NCBI GenBank assembly: GCA_934201705.1 | Contig: CAKPXF010000012.1 | Coordinates: 13,707 to 77,706, forward strand | Direction: 5' to 3' | Source of the DNA: an uncultured Bacilli bacterium | GTDB lineage: Bacteria > Bacillota_I > Bacilli_A > RFN20 > CAG-631 | DNA length: 64,000 nucleotides | Part shown: positions 42,760 to 52,296 of the stretch, piece after piece | Layout: the number at the start of each line of letters is the position of its first letter | Position numbering within the stretch: position 1 is the first letter of the stretch | Notes under the pieces: generated by a model | What the model was told of the DNA's origin: nothing | Seen by the model: the letters and a program-made list of their open reading frames with translations, nothing else | Databases searched by the model: none | Position numbers and translations under genes: made by a program

Positions 42760-44682
42760 TTATTTTGAAGCTTTAATCATTAATTTACACATTGTGTCTG
42801 AGAATTTAACAGGATCTTTTAATTTAAATCCTTCCATTAATAAAGCTTGTGAATATAATAATTCTGCATAATCTTCAAGTGAAGATTCATCATTTTCATT
42901 ATAAATTTTTTCAATTGCTTTAAATAAATCATGGTTAGGATTAATTTCTAAAATCTTATCAGCCTTAGCATCGCTTGAAACCGGATTTTGGGCTAATACC
43001 TTTTCCATTTCAAATGATAAGCCATCAGATGATACTAAGCATACAGGTGAAGAAGTTAAACGTTTTGAAATAACAACATCTTTAACTTGATCCTTTAATA
43101 TTTCTTTTAATTTATTAATTAATGGTTCCTTTTCTTCTTTTACCTTTTCAAGTTCATCTTTTTCTTCTTTTGATAATAAATCTAAGTCACCTTGATTAAT
43201 TGATTTGAATTGCTTGCCATCATATTCCTTTAAAATAGTCATAACAAATTCATCAATATTATCCTTTAAGATTAAGACATCATAGCCTTGCTTTTTAATT
43301 AAATCCATTTGAGGCATAGCCAAAACTTGGTCTTTATTGCTAGCACTAACATAATAAATAAATTCTTGTTTTTCTTTCATTTGTTCAACATATTGCTTTA
43401 ATGAAATATAATTGTCCTGGTTAATGCTCTTATATAGCAATAAATCTTTTAATTTATCCTTATTAGCGCCATAGTTTTCATAAACGCCCCATTTTAAATT
43501 TAAGCCATAAGCATCAAAGAACTTAACATACTTATCGAATTCATTTTCTTTTAACCTATTTAATTCAGCTAAAATTTTCTTTTCAAGTGATGAAGCAATT
43601 TTTTCAAGTTGCTTATTTTGTTGTAAAATCTCTCTTGAAATATTTAATGATAAGTCACTACTATCAACTAATCCTCTAACAAAACGTAAATAATCAGGAA
43701 TTAATTCCTTACATTTTTCCATAATAAATACGCCTTTAGTATAAAGCTGTAGGCCTTTTTCATATTTTTCTGAATATAAATCATATGGTGGCTTTGTAGG
43801 AATAAATACTAATGCATTATAAGAAATCATTCCTTCAGTATTTACTTGAAGAGAAATCATTGGGTCTAAATAATCATAGAATTTTGATTTATAAAATTCA
43901 TTTAGCATTTCTTCAGTTACATCGCCTTTAGCTTTTTTCCATAAAGGAACCATTGAGTTTAAAGTCTTGTTAACCGTTACTTCCTCAGTTTCATTTTCAA
44001 TTTCTTTTCCATCAGCATCCTTTTTATTTACAACTTCTTTAACTTCCATTTTAATAGGGTACTTTACGTAATCAGAATATTTCTTTACTAATGATTCAAT
44101 TTCATATTCATCTAAGAACTTGTCATAATCATAATCATCAGTTTTATCTCTTAAGAATAAAGTAATTTTACTTCCTACATCTTCTTTATTAATTTCTTCA
44201 ATTTCATAAGTTTCAGTGCCAGTACTTGTAAAACGATAAGCTTTATCACTATGCATCGAGCGAGTTTCAACAATTAATTCTTTAGCAACCATAAAGGCTG
44301 AATAAAATCCTACACCAAATTGACCTATAATTTCAATTTCTTTTTCCTTGCTATCATTGCCTTCACTCATTTTTTCAATGAATTCCTTAGAACCTGATTT
44401 AGCAATTGTACCTAAATTATTAACAAGCTCATCGTAATCCATACCAATACCATTATCAGTAATTGTCAAAGTACGATTTTCCTTGTTAGCTTCTATTTGA
44501 ATAAAATGATCAATTGCATCAACCTTTCCGTCCTTTAAGCAAAGATAATGATATTTATCAATTGCATCACTTGCATTTGAGATTAATTCTCTTAAGAAAA
44601 TTTCTTTATTTGTATAAATTGAGTTAATCATTAAATCTAATAATCTTTTAGATTCAGTTTTAAATTCTTTAACTTCTGCCAT
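42760..44682 (-). CDS. htpG: Hsp90-family chaperone HtpG
   Basis: Hsp90 of bacteria, an ATP-dependent dimeric chaperone in the cytosol. The 640-residue length is standard. N-terminal GHKL ATPase: FLRELISNASDAIDK (catalytic Glu, Asn), LTITDNGIGMDYDEL and GQFGVGFYSAFM. Middle domain: SSDLSLNISREILQQN with catalytic Arg. C-terminal dimerisation domain is complete. RBS is AAAAGGAGTG. A CIRCE element 46 bp upstream indicates HrcA control. Confidence 0.95.
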   Translation of the reverse strand: MAEVKEFKTESKRLLDLMINSIYTNKEIFLRELISNASDAIDKYHYLCLKDGKVDAIDHFIQIEANKENRTLTITDNGIGMDYDELVNNLGTIAKSGSKEFIEKMSEGNDSKEKEIEIIGQFGVGFYSAFMVAKELIVETRSMHSDKAYRFTSTGTETYEIEEINKEDVGSKITLFLRDKTDDYDYDKFLDEYEIESLVKKYSDYVKYPIKMEVKEVVNKKDADGKEIENETEEVTVNKTLNSMVPLWKKAKGDVTEEMLNEFYKSKFYDYLDPMISLQVNTEGMISYNALVFIPTKPPYDLYSEKYEKGLQLYTKGVFIMEKCKELIPDYLRFVRGLVDSSDLSLNISREILQQNKQLEKIASSLEKKILAELNRLKENEFDKYVKFFDAYGLNLKWGVYENYGANKDKLKDLLLYKSINQDNYISLKQYVEQMKEKQEFIYYVSASNKDQVLAMPQMDLIKKQGYDVLILKDNIDEFVMTILKEYDGKQFKSINQGDLDLLSKEEKDELEKVKEEKEPLINKLKEILKDQVKDVVISKRLTSSPVCLVSSDGLSFEMEKVLAQNPVSSDAKADKILEINPNHDLFKAIEKIYNENDESSLEDYAELLYSQALLMEGFKLKDPVKFSDTMCKLMIKASK

Positions 44683-44727
44683 ATTAAATCACTCCTTTTA
44701 AGTCTACTGATATTATATATTTATTTT

Positions 44728-44754
44728 TTAGCACTGTCAATAGTTGAGTGCTAA
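44728..44754 (-). promoter_or_regulatory. CIRCE element (HrcA operator) of htpG
   Basis: TTAGCACTG-N9-GAGTGCTAA has the exact arms and 9-bp spacing of the CIRCE consensus (TTAGCACTC-N9-GAGTGCTAA) with one mismatch. HrcA binds it and lifts on heat shock. CIRCE on htpG is less common than on groESL or dnaK. Confidence 0.93.
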
Positions 44755-44788
44755 CTTTTAAATAATCTTTACAAAAAGATAAAAAGTG

Positions 44789-44818
44789 TAAAGAAAAAGA
44801 AGAAGTATTCCTTCTTCT
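44789..44818 (-). terminator. Intrinsic terminator of the GGDEF/EAL-like gene
   Basis: On the minus strand AGAAGAAG-GAATA-CTTCTTCT is followed by TTTTTCTTT. It overlaps the stop codon and separates that gene's transcript from htpG. Confidence 0.78.
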
Positions 44819-46589
44819 AATAATCCTTGCTTTCAATAATATTTAAATTTTCAAGTAAAGTCTTATCAATAATTCTATTATCTACAACATAAGGAGTTAA
44901 ATATGGTCCTCCAAGTTTCTTTACTTGGTTATGAACTAAAAATTCATACAAAGCAATTGATTTAATATTTAAAGCTATAATATCTTGCTTATAGGATAAA
45001 GCAAGCTTAATATACATATCAATTAATGACTCATATTTATATTTATCTAAGGCTTCTTCAACTAATTGACCAGAAATAATAATAAAATCCGTATTGAAAT
45101 AAATTTTATCATTTAAGTATAGTGAAGTAAAGTTATTATATGTTAAGCCAAATTTAACATTATCAATCTTCTTATATGATAAAATTTGCTTTTCGATACT
45201 TACAAAGTCCTTTTGCTGCATTATAGCATTTGAAAACTCAATACTAAAGAAAAAGTTAATTTTACTATACTCACTTTTTATTTGATAAGCCTTTATTACT
45301 CTCGATAAATTATCAAAATCAAATGACAAATAATAAGGAGAAGTAAAATCATTTCTTTTTAATATCATCTCAAATATTTTTAAATAAAAGACTGTTCTTA
45401 ATAATCTTTGCTTAACTAAATCATTAAATTCATTTAAATCCATTTTTAAGGATGATGGCAAGTTAACATCAACCTTATAGCCACACACCTCTTTATTATT
45501 TATACTAATAATAGGTGTATATGATAAAGTAAATAATTCTCCATTAACTACCTTTTCAACAGCTAAAAGTTTATTATTTAAAATAGTATGTGTGCCCTTT
45601 AAGTGCTCATCAAACAATTGAATCTTTTCATAAAATCTATTTGTTTCAATTAATGAATTAACAGCCACCTCAGCTTCTAAAGCTTTATCAACTGTTATTG
45701 TTTCATTTTTATTTACAACAGTAAAGCCAGCAACTAAATTAATAGAATATTGAAATTTATTTTTAATAACATCATATGAGCCTGAGCATTCATTTATCAT
45801 TTTTTTTAAATGTTGCTTATATTTTTTAAAATTAGTAATATTGCTTGAAAACATTAAAAATACGCCATTTGTGGAAATACATAATTGCTCTGTTTCAAAC
45901 TTTGCTTTAAATAAGTGATTAAAAACACGATCATCAATTAATTGTAAAAAATCCTTTTGAAGTTCTTTTTCACTATTTGCATATTCTTTGTATTTAAAAG
46001 CAACTAAATAGTTTTTAGCATTACTATCTGATAATTGTAGAATTTCATTAATTTTTTTATAAAAATCCTCATTATCAGCATATACTGCAATTTTATCAAG
46101 CCTTCTAAACAAAGTAATTGAATCTGTTATATCCTTAAAATATAAAAAATATTTTTTATTTTCTGGGAGATAATTATTTAATTCAACTAAATATACTTTC
46201 CTTTTTGAATCACTGTCATACATAACAATTTCAACATGCCTTGTTTTATTAAAATTTGAAACATGAGAAACATGTTCAAGCCATGTTTTGAATTTTTCAG
46301 CGTTTACCTTATCAAAGCTTACAAAAAATTCATCTAATGAAACCATTTCACTTTTATGATTAGCATCATATGGATAATATTTTTCAACAGTTTTTTCTTC
46401 AAAATCAATTGTAATTGATATGTTTATTGTTTTTGAAGCCATTAAGTTTCCCTTAAATGTTCTTTCTTTTTTTATATTTGTTGAAATAAAAATGAAAGAC
46501 AATAAAACGATAATAGCAAATAATATACAAGCTAAAATGTATAAATAATTATCATTTAAAAAATCATTTATAGCAAGATTTACTATCAT
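44817..46589 (-). CDS. Membrane protein with degenerate GGDEF and EAL-like domains
   Basis: In 590 residues, one transmembrane helix near the N-terminus (LYILACILFAIIVLLSFIFI) is followed by a PAS-like segment (about 60-155), a region resembling a worn GGDEF fold (about 175-320) and a C-terminal region shaped like EAL (about 340-585; ends KKLGGPYLTPYV). The catalytic EAL triad is not visible: the usual Y-x-P-I...EAL entry reads YTPIISINNKEVCGYKVDV. It is thus likely a non-enzymatic sensor or a c-di-GMP-related scaffold. It precedes a phosphoesterase and hslO in the leftward string. Confidence 0.62.
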   Translation of the reverse strand: MIVNLAINDFLNDNYLYILACILFAIIVLLSFIFISTNIKKERTFKGNLMASKTINISITIDFEEKTVEKYYPYDANHKSEMVSLDEFFVSFDKVNAEKFKTWLEHVSHVSNFNKTRHVEIVMYDSDSKRKVYLVELNNYLPENKKYFLYFKDITDSITLFRRLDKIAVYADNEDFYKKINEILQLSDSNAKNYLVAFKYKEYANSEKELQKDFLQLIDDRVFNHLFKAKFETEQLCISTNGVFLMFSSNITNFKKYKQHLKKMINECSGSYDVIKNKFQYSINLVAGFTVVNKNETITVDKALEAEVAVNSLIETNRFYEKIQLFDEHLKGTHTILNNKLLAVEKVVNGELFTLSYTPIISINNKEVCGYKVDVNLPSSLKMDLNEFNDLVKQRLLRTVFYLKIFEMILKRNDFTSPYYLSFDFDNLSRVIKAYQIKSEYSKINFFFSIEFSNAIMQQKDFVSIEKQILSYKKIDNVKFGLTYNNFTSLYLNDKIYFNTDFIIISGQLVEEALDKYKYESLIDMYIKLALSYKQDIIALNIKSIALYEFLVHNQVKKLGGPYLTPYVVDNRIIDKTLLENLNIIESKDY

Positions 46590-46602
46590 TTTATTACTCC
46601 TT

Positions 46603-47409
46603 TCATTTAATATAATTAATTAATATAATATCTCTTTTTGCAAAAAATCTAATATTAAATTTATTACAACCAACACCATTTGAAACAATTATTTTATTAT
46701 TATCTAAATTATACAAACCACTTACATATTCTTTTCCATATTTTGGTAAATAAATATAAGGTAAAAAAGGTATTCTTATTTGTCCTCCGTGAGTATGACC
46801 TGATAATAATATTTGATTACTCATCTTATTAATTATATCACCCTCATGACAAACAACTAAATCGTATTCCTTACTTGGAAGTTTCAATTCATTGTAAATG
46901 ATATCATTCATTCCATATATTTTTATAAAATTATTATTTTTAAAGAAAACGAACTCTTCATTATTTAAGGTATTAAAGCCCATTGCCTCAAAATATTTTA
47001 ATTTTTCAGCAATAGTTATATTTTTTTCATTTTTAAATTCATGATTACCATAAACAGCTACACAGCATTTATCCTTTAAAGGTAAAAAGCATTCCTCAAC
47101 ATCAGCAATCGTATAATATTTTTTTATATTATCACCAATTATATCTCCACCAAAAATATATAAATCAGCTTTAAATGATAATAAGTAAGAAACAAATCTT
47201 TTTAGATTTTTCTTTTTTAAAGTCTTGCCGATATGTAAATCAGAGAAAAATAATATTTTTATTTGATATTTTTCATTATCGCAATTTAAAACATTCTTAT
47301 CCTTTATTGTATATTTTTTTACAAGTAATGATTTTGTATGAAAATAAGTAATTAATAAGGCTACAATCACTAGTATTAAAACAATACTAATAAATATAAT
47401 TAATTTCAT
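46603..47409 (-). CDS. Membrane-anchored metallophosphoesterase (YkuE-like)
   Basis: In 268 residues, a single N-terminal membrane helix (IIFISIVLILVIVALLITYF) is followed by a complete calcineurin-like metal site: FFSDLHIGKT, IFGGDIIGD, AVYGNHEF, VVCHEG, LLSGHTHGGQIRIP. This fits YkuE-like enzymes that act at the cell surface or inner leaflet on phosphodiesters or phospholipids. It follows hslO by 6 bp and precedes the EAL-like gene by 13 bp. Confidence 0.85.
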   Translation of the reverse strand: MKLIIFISIVLILVIVALLITYFHTKSLLVKKYTIKDKNVLNCDNEKYQIKILFFSDLHIGKTLKKKNLKRFVSYLLSFKADLYIFGGDIIGDNIKKYYTIADVEECFLPLKDKCCVAVYGNHEFKNEKNITIAEKLKYFEAMGFNTLNNEEFVFFKNNNFIKIYGMNDIIYNELKLPSKEYDLVVCHEGDIINKMSNQILLSGHTHGGQIRIPFLPYIYLPKYGKEYVSGLYNLDNNKIIVSNGVGCNKFNIRFFAKRDIILINYIK

Positions 47410-47415
47410 AAGAAA

Positions 47416-48312
47416 TTATTTAACCTCATATTTATAAGCTTTTTTCATTTTTAATACATCTTTTAAATCATCAGGCGTAATATGATATACATGCTGACAA
47501 AAATTACAAGTTACATCAAGTGCTTTATTATTGTTAATATCTTCGTTTAATTCTTCTTCACTTAATTGTGTTAGCAATTCTTTAGTTTTATTTAAAGAAC
47601 AAGTACATTTATAATTAACGGGATATTCAAATAATAAATCGGCTTCTTTAAATAATTGATATACAAATTGATCACTAGATTTTGCATTTTCAATAAGCTT
47701 AGAAACAGAAGTAACATTCTTTAAAATATTATCTAAATAAGAATAAGCTTCCTCAGTAGCATTAGGAAGAAGTTGAATAATAAAGCCGCCAGCTTGCTTA
47801 CATGTATTATCCTTATTAACTAAAACACCTAAAGCTACTATAGTTGGTGTTTGCTCACTCATTCCAAAATAGTAGCTTAAGTCCTCTCCAATTTCACCAC
47901 TTACTAGCTCACATGTTCCAATAAATGGTTCCTTCATATTTAATTGCTTTCTAACTGATAATGTGCCAACACTACCAACAGCACTAGCAACATCTAAAGT
48001 TTTATTATCCTTAAGTGGAACATAAACATCAGGATTAGTAGCAAAGGCTCTAACATTTCCTTTAGCATCACTTTCAGCACGGATAGTTCCTATTGGTCCA
48101 TTTCCTTCAATGCTAAGTAATACCTTTTCTTCACCCTTTAGCATACTACCCATCATTAATGAGGCAGATATTAATCTACCCATTGTTGCAACACATGTTG
48201 GTGAAGCATTAACATTTTTCAAATATTCATTAACAGTATTAGTAGAAAATACTGTTATAACCCTTGCTTGCTTATCTAAAACTAAATACTTATGTAAAAA
48301 ATCTTTATTCAT
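47416..48312 (-). CDS. hslO: Hsp33 redox-regulated chaperone
   Basis: Hsp33 is a holdase switched on by oxidation. The about 298 residues have the N-terminal fold (LVLDKQARVITVFST, TVNEYL) and LMGSMLKGEEKVLLSIEGNGPIG, and the C-terminal zinc switch CTCS with CNFC. I start at ATG 48312 because a longer start at 48345 reaches further into ftsH; the chosen start overlaps the ftsH stop by 8 bp. It is coupled to the protease gene ftsH, as in many Gram-positives. Confidence 0.92.
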   Translation of the reverse strand: MNKDFLHKYLVLDKQARVITVFSTNTVNEYLKNVNASPTCVATMGRLISASLMMGSMLKGEEKVLLSIEGNGPIGTIRAESDAKGNVRAFATNPDVYVPLKDNKTLDVASAVGSVGTLSVRKQLNMKEPFIGTCELVSGEIGEDLSYYFGMSEQTPTIVALGVLVNKDNTCKQAGGFIIQLLPNATEEAYSYLDNILKNVTSVSKLIENAKSSDQFVYQLFKEADLLFEYPVNYKCTCSLNKTKELLTQLSEEELNEDINNNKALDVTCNFCQHVYHITPDDLKDVLKMKKAYKYEVK

Positions 48313-50419
48313 GTTTTTCACTTGCTTCGTTATCTGCTTTTTCATTATTTTCTGTTGAAGATGGAGCTTCTACTGTAGTAGTTGTGTTAGTAGTAGCATT
48401 ACCACCCTTTGCTAAATTTTCAGAATTCTTTTTAAATTCATCATAAGCATCTAGTGAACCATATTTTACTAAGAAATCAATTTCATCAGCAGTAATAGTT
48501 TCATATTTAATTAAGGCTTCAGCAATTAAAATCAATAAATCCTTATTAGCTTCAATTGTTTCTTTTGCCCTTTGTAAGCATTCATGAATAATAGCTCTAA
48601 CTTCAGCATCAATTTGATTTGATACCTCAACGGATATTTTTTGTGAGCCATAATCTCTACCTAAGAATACTTGTTGTTGTTCATCTTCATAGTGAATTGG
48701 GCCTAAAGATGACATACCAAGTTCAGTAACCATAGCACGAGCAATACTAGTTGCACGTTTAATATCATCATAAGCACCAGTAGTAACATCATCAAAGAAG
48801 ATTTCTTCAGATGCACGACCAGCAAGATATGAAACAATTCTATCCATTAATTCGCTTCTAGTTTGGTTCATTGTTTCATCCTTTGGTGTCATTAAAACAT
48901 AACCATAAGCATCACCACGTGGGATAATTGTAATCTTTTGAACCACTTCAGCATTAGCAATCTTTAAACCAATAACAGCATGTCCAGCTTCATGATATGC
49001 AGTTAAACGCTTAGCGTGATCAGATCTAATTTTTGTTTTCTTAGCAGGGCCACTCATAACTCTATCGATTGCTTCATCAATATCATTTACTGAAATAACC
49101 TCATGGTTTGCTCTAACACTTAAAATTGCTGCTTCATTTAAAACGTTTTCAAGTTGAGCTCCTGAAAATCCAGGTGTTCTTTTAGCAACAGATTCAAGTG
49201 AGACATCACTAGCAAGCTTTTTATTACGTGCATGAACCTTTAAAATAGCAATTCTACCTTTAATATCTGGAAGTCCAACCTCAATTTGTCTATCAAAACG
49301 TCCAGGTCTTAACAAAGCAGGATCTAAAACATCAATTCTGTTAGTAGCAGCTAAAACTATAACACCAGAGTTACTTTCAAAGCCATCCATTTCAACTAGT
49401 AATTGGTTTAATGTTTGTTCACGTTCATCATGTCCGCCACCTAAGCCAGTTCCTCTTTGTCTACCAATAGCATCAATTTCATCTATAAATATGATACATG
49501 GAGCAGTACTACGAGCCTTTTTAAACATATCACGAACTCTACTTGCACCAACACCAACGAACATTTCTAAAAAATCAGATCCAGAAATATAGTAAAACGG
49601 AACACTAGCTTCACCAGCTACAGCTTTAGCAAGTAATGTTTTACCTGTACCAGGATTACCCTTTAAAATAACTCCCTTAGGAATACGGGCACCTGATCTA
49701 GCATATTTTTTAGGATTCTTCAAGTAATCAACAATTTCTTTCATTTCTTCTTTTTCATCATCGCATCCGGCAACATCACTAAATCTTATTGGAGAGGCAT
49801 CCTCAAGTCTAGCCTTTGATTTACCAAAATCAAATGTTTGACCAGCTCCACCTTGCGATTTTAAAATACTACGAATTAAAACAACAGCAATAATTATAGT
49901 AATTAAAGTTGGCAAAACATAAATTAAAAAATCAACAAACGAAAAAGTATTTGTTGTATCTTTAATAGATACAATGCTTGTTGTCTTATTAAATGTTTTC
50001 TTATAATAAGTATCAAAATCAGCACAAGCATCTTGAATTTGTAGTAAGTATTCGCCATTATCATTTGATGACCATTCAAATGAAGCAACATTTTGTTTTA
50101 CTCTATTATCGCTTGCTGAAACATAAGAAATAACAATATTTGATTTTATATAGCCAACATTTAGTTTGATTTCTTTAATGTTTTGTCTATCAAAATTATA
50201 TTTTTTAAAATCTTCCTCATCAACCTTGTTTCCATCATTTACAGTTGTCAAGGCATATTTAATTTCGTTTATATTCCATGTATATTGTGAAACTCCACTA
50301 CTTTTAAATGCTAAAACTAAAAAAGTTACTATTATGGCAAAAATTCCAATCCAAATTGGAATGAAACGAAAATAGCTAGGTTTATTTTTTTTGCCATTAT
50401 ACATATTAGGATTGTTCAT
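48305..50419 (-). CDS. ftsH: ATP-dependent zinc metalloprotease FtsH
   Basis: Membrane-bound quality-control protease of 704 residues. Two transmembrane helices (about 17-38 and 163-185) flank an extracytoplasmic loop. AAA: Walker A GNPGTGKT (about 253), Walker B IIFIDEIDAIG, SRH with RPGRFDR. Protease: AYHEAGHAVIG (HExxH at about 473) and the third ligand in EIFFDDVTTGA. The C-terminal tail is Thr/Glu-rich and varies in the family. GGAGG lies before the start. It sits between tilS upstream and hslO downstream on the same strand. Confidence 0.96.
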   Translation of the reverse strand: MNNPNMYNGKKNKPSYFRFIPIWIGIFAIIVTFLVLAFKSSGVSQYTWNINEIKYALTTVNDGNKVDEEDFKKYNFDRQNIKEIKLNVGYIKSNIVISYVSASDNRVKQNVASFEWSSNDNGEYLLQIQDACADFDTYYKKTFNKTTSIVSIKDTTNTFSFVDFLIYVLPTLITIIIAVVLIRSILKSQGGAGQTFDFGKSKARLEDASPIRFSDVAGCDDEKEEMKEIVDYLKNPKKYARSGARIPKGVILKGNPGTGKTLLAKAVAGEASVPFYYISGSDFLEMFVGVGASRVRDMFKKARSTAPCIIFIDEIDAIGRQRGTGLGGGHDEREQTLNQLLVEMDGFESNSGVIVLAATNRIDVLDPALLRPGRFDRQIEVGLPDIKGRIAILKVHARNKKLASDVSLESVAKRTPGFSGAQLENVLNEAAILSVRANHEVISVNDIDEAIDRVMSGPAKKTKIRSDHAKRLTAYHEAGHAVIGLKIANAEVVQKITIIPRGDAYGYVLMTPKDETMNQTRSELMDRIVSYLAGRASEEIFFDDVTTGAYDDIKRATSIARAMVTELGMSSLGPIHYEDEQQQVFLGRDYGSQKISVEVSNQIDAEVRAIIHECLQRAKETIEANKDLLILIAEALIKYETITADEIDFLVKYGSLDAYDEFKKNSENLAKGGNATTNTTTTVEAPSSTENNEKADNEASEKHE

Positions 50420-50466
50420 ATAAATTAAATACCTCCATTATTTATATTTTGGCTAAAAGCCATAAT

Positions 50467-51684
50467 TTATTTTATCATAAATAAATTATTTTTAACATAC
50501 TTTAAACCATTTTTTCTATAAAGTCCATACACAAAAATAATTTCGTGATTTTTGTTTTCAATTATAGGAATAGACCTTCTTTCTAAAATTGGCACTTTTT
50601 TATCGATAAAAAGCCGATTTACCTTTTTGCTTCCACTTTTTAAAGCAATTATATCATCATCTTTATAATTTCTAATAATAATAGGGAAATCATCATCACT
50701 TACATATGTCCCTTGCATTTTTAAGCCTTCCTTGACTATTTTGAAATATGGAGTACTAATATACTTAAGCTCATCCATTACATAATAAAAGTCACTACTA
50801 TTATAATGTAGATAATTTATTAAATTATACTCTTTTGTTAAATAATAGTTATTTTTAATCAAAATATAAAGATTAGGCTTTAAACTATTTATAAAATCTT
50901 TTAATGATAATAATATCGATTTATTAATATACTTTTTATATTTATTCTCGCATAATTCATACAAGAAAATCCCTAACCATAAATCATTTTTATCCTTAAG
51001 CATACTAACTAAATATTTAGGATAATATTTAATAAATTCTTTTACTTCGTTTCTAGTATTTATTAAATTGTTTTCTTCCTCTAATGCTTTTAGATACACT
51101 TGTTTTTTATCCATATTTAAAAGCTTTTTTCTAATTACGTTTCGAGGATGAATATCCATAAAATTTGTTTTATCTATGCCATATTTTATATTATTGTCTT
51201 TACAATATTTTAGCAAATCTTCCTTATAATAATCATGTATTAATGGTCGATAAACATTCATATTATAAATTTTTGTTTTCTCATTTATTAAATATGATTC
51301 ATTTATTACATTCCTTTGCTTTTTTAATAAATATGTTTCTAGTAAATCATCCTTATGGTGAGCTACAAATAAGCCACTGCATGAATTTAAAAAATAAACT
51401 TCTTTAAAAAAATTATAGCGAAATTTACGAGCTGCCACTTCAAAAGAGCCCTTATAAATATTATTAAAATAAGTAACATATAGCTTTAGATTATTTTTTT
51501 TACAATAATTTCTTACAAGTACTTCTTCACTATCGCTTTCATCACGAGTTTTATAATTAACATGACAAACAATCAGTTTAAATTTAGCTTTATAAAGCAT
51601 ATCTAAAAGGGCCATTGAATCAGGGCCACCAGAACAAGCAATAAGATAAGTATTATCTAAATTATAATTTTCAAACATTTTCAT
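50467..51684 (-). CDS. tilS: tRNA(Ile)-lysidine synthase TilS
   Basis: TilS converts C34 of tRNA-Ile(CAU) to lysidine. About 405 residues, with the PP-loop ACSGGPDSMALLD near residues 17-29, FVAHHKDDLLETYLLKK and a C-terminal substrate-binding domain (DDIIALKSGSKKVNRLFIDKK). A start at ATG 51684 or ATG 51678 is possible; no strong RBS is seen, and it overlaps the gene upstream, so translation is probably coupled. Position before ftsH is conserved in Gram-positives. Confidence 0.92.
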   Translation of the reverse strand: MKMFENYNLDNTYLIACSGGPDSMALLDMLYKAKFKLIVCHVNYKTRDESDSEEVLVRNYCKKNNLKLYVTYFNNIYKGSFEVAARKFRYNFFKEVYFLNSCSGLFVAHHKDDLLETYLLKKQRNVINESYLINEKTKIYNMNVYRPLIHDYYKEDLLKYCKDNNIKYGIDKTNFMDIHPRNVIRKKLLNMDKKQVYLKALEEENNLINTRNEVKEFIKYYPKYLVSMLKDKNDLWLGIFLYELCENKYKKYINKSILLSLKDFINSLKPNLYILIKNNYYLTKEYNLINYLHYNSSDFYYVMDELKYISTPYFKIVKEGLKMQGTYVSDDDFPIIIRNYKDDDIIALKSGSKKVNRLFIDKKVPILERRSIPIIENKNHEIIFVYGLYRKNGLKYVKNNLFMIK

Positions 51685-52285
51685 CACACACTTTTTTTAA
51701 ATAGCTTTGATAAAAATCTTTATTTAAGCCCATATTAGAATACTTTTCATAAAGATAAGTAGCTATTTCTTCATTATTTAAATCTTTTTCTTCAATTATC
51801 TCATCTAGTGATAGTAAAAACTTATCCGAATCAACTAGCATATTATAAAAATTTAAAAAATTATTAATGCCAATTAGCTTTACATCATATATTGTTGCCT
51901 TTTTAAAGTTTTTCAATTGATTAATTAGTAAATTAATGTTCAAATACTCCTTACTAGTAAGTTTAATTTCAGCAATTTTGGCATTTTTTATTGATTGTTG
52001 ATTTAATAAATAGTATTTTACTATTACAATCTTGTCATAATTATTTTCCATTAAAAATGATAAAACTAATAAAATATTAACAAAATCAATAAATGATGAT
52101 GTTGCATAAATAGTAATTTCTTTAGCAAACGCTAAATAATTAGTAATGCCCTTTAAAGCTAAATCATCCTTATATGAATCAATATTATAAAAATACTCAT
52201 TAGTAAACATTCTAGCATTTAAAGTAATGAAATCATCCTTATAACATTCATATATTTTTTTATTTACAATAATATTATAATTCAT
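51671..52285 (-). CDS. Unknown protein between mfd and tilS
   Basis: This 204-residue soluble protein has an alternating alpha/beta pattern (NYNIIVNKKIYEC, IDFVNILLVLSFLMENNYDKIVI) and an acidic helical C-terminus (LDEIIEEKDLNNEEIATYLYEKY). No family is recognised. It overlaps tilS by about 14 bp and starts 11 bp after mfd, so it belongs to the mfd-tilS-ftsH-hslO string. A role in DNA or RNA handling is only positional inference. Confidence 0.65.
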   Translation of the reverse strand: MNYNIIVNKKIYECYKDDFITLNARMFTNEYFYNIDSYKDDLALKGITNYLAFAKEITIYATSSFIDFVNILLVLSFLMENNYDKIVIVKYYLLNQQSIKNAKIAEIKLTSKEYLNINLLINQLKNFKKATIYDVKLIGINNFLNFYNMLVDSDKFLLSLDEIIEEKDLNNEEIATYLYEKYSNMGLNKDFYQSYLKKVCDENV

Positions 52286-52296
52286 AATTACCTCCC

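Noticed and set aside
49860..50440. Separate small ORFs on the plus strand opposite ftsH
   Set aside because: Antisense shadows without RBS or conserved domains.
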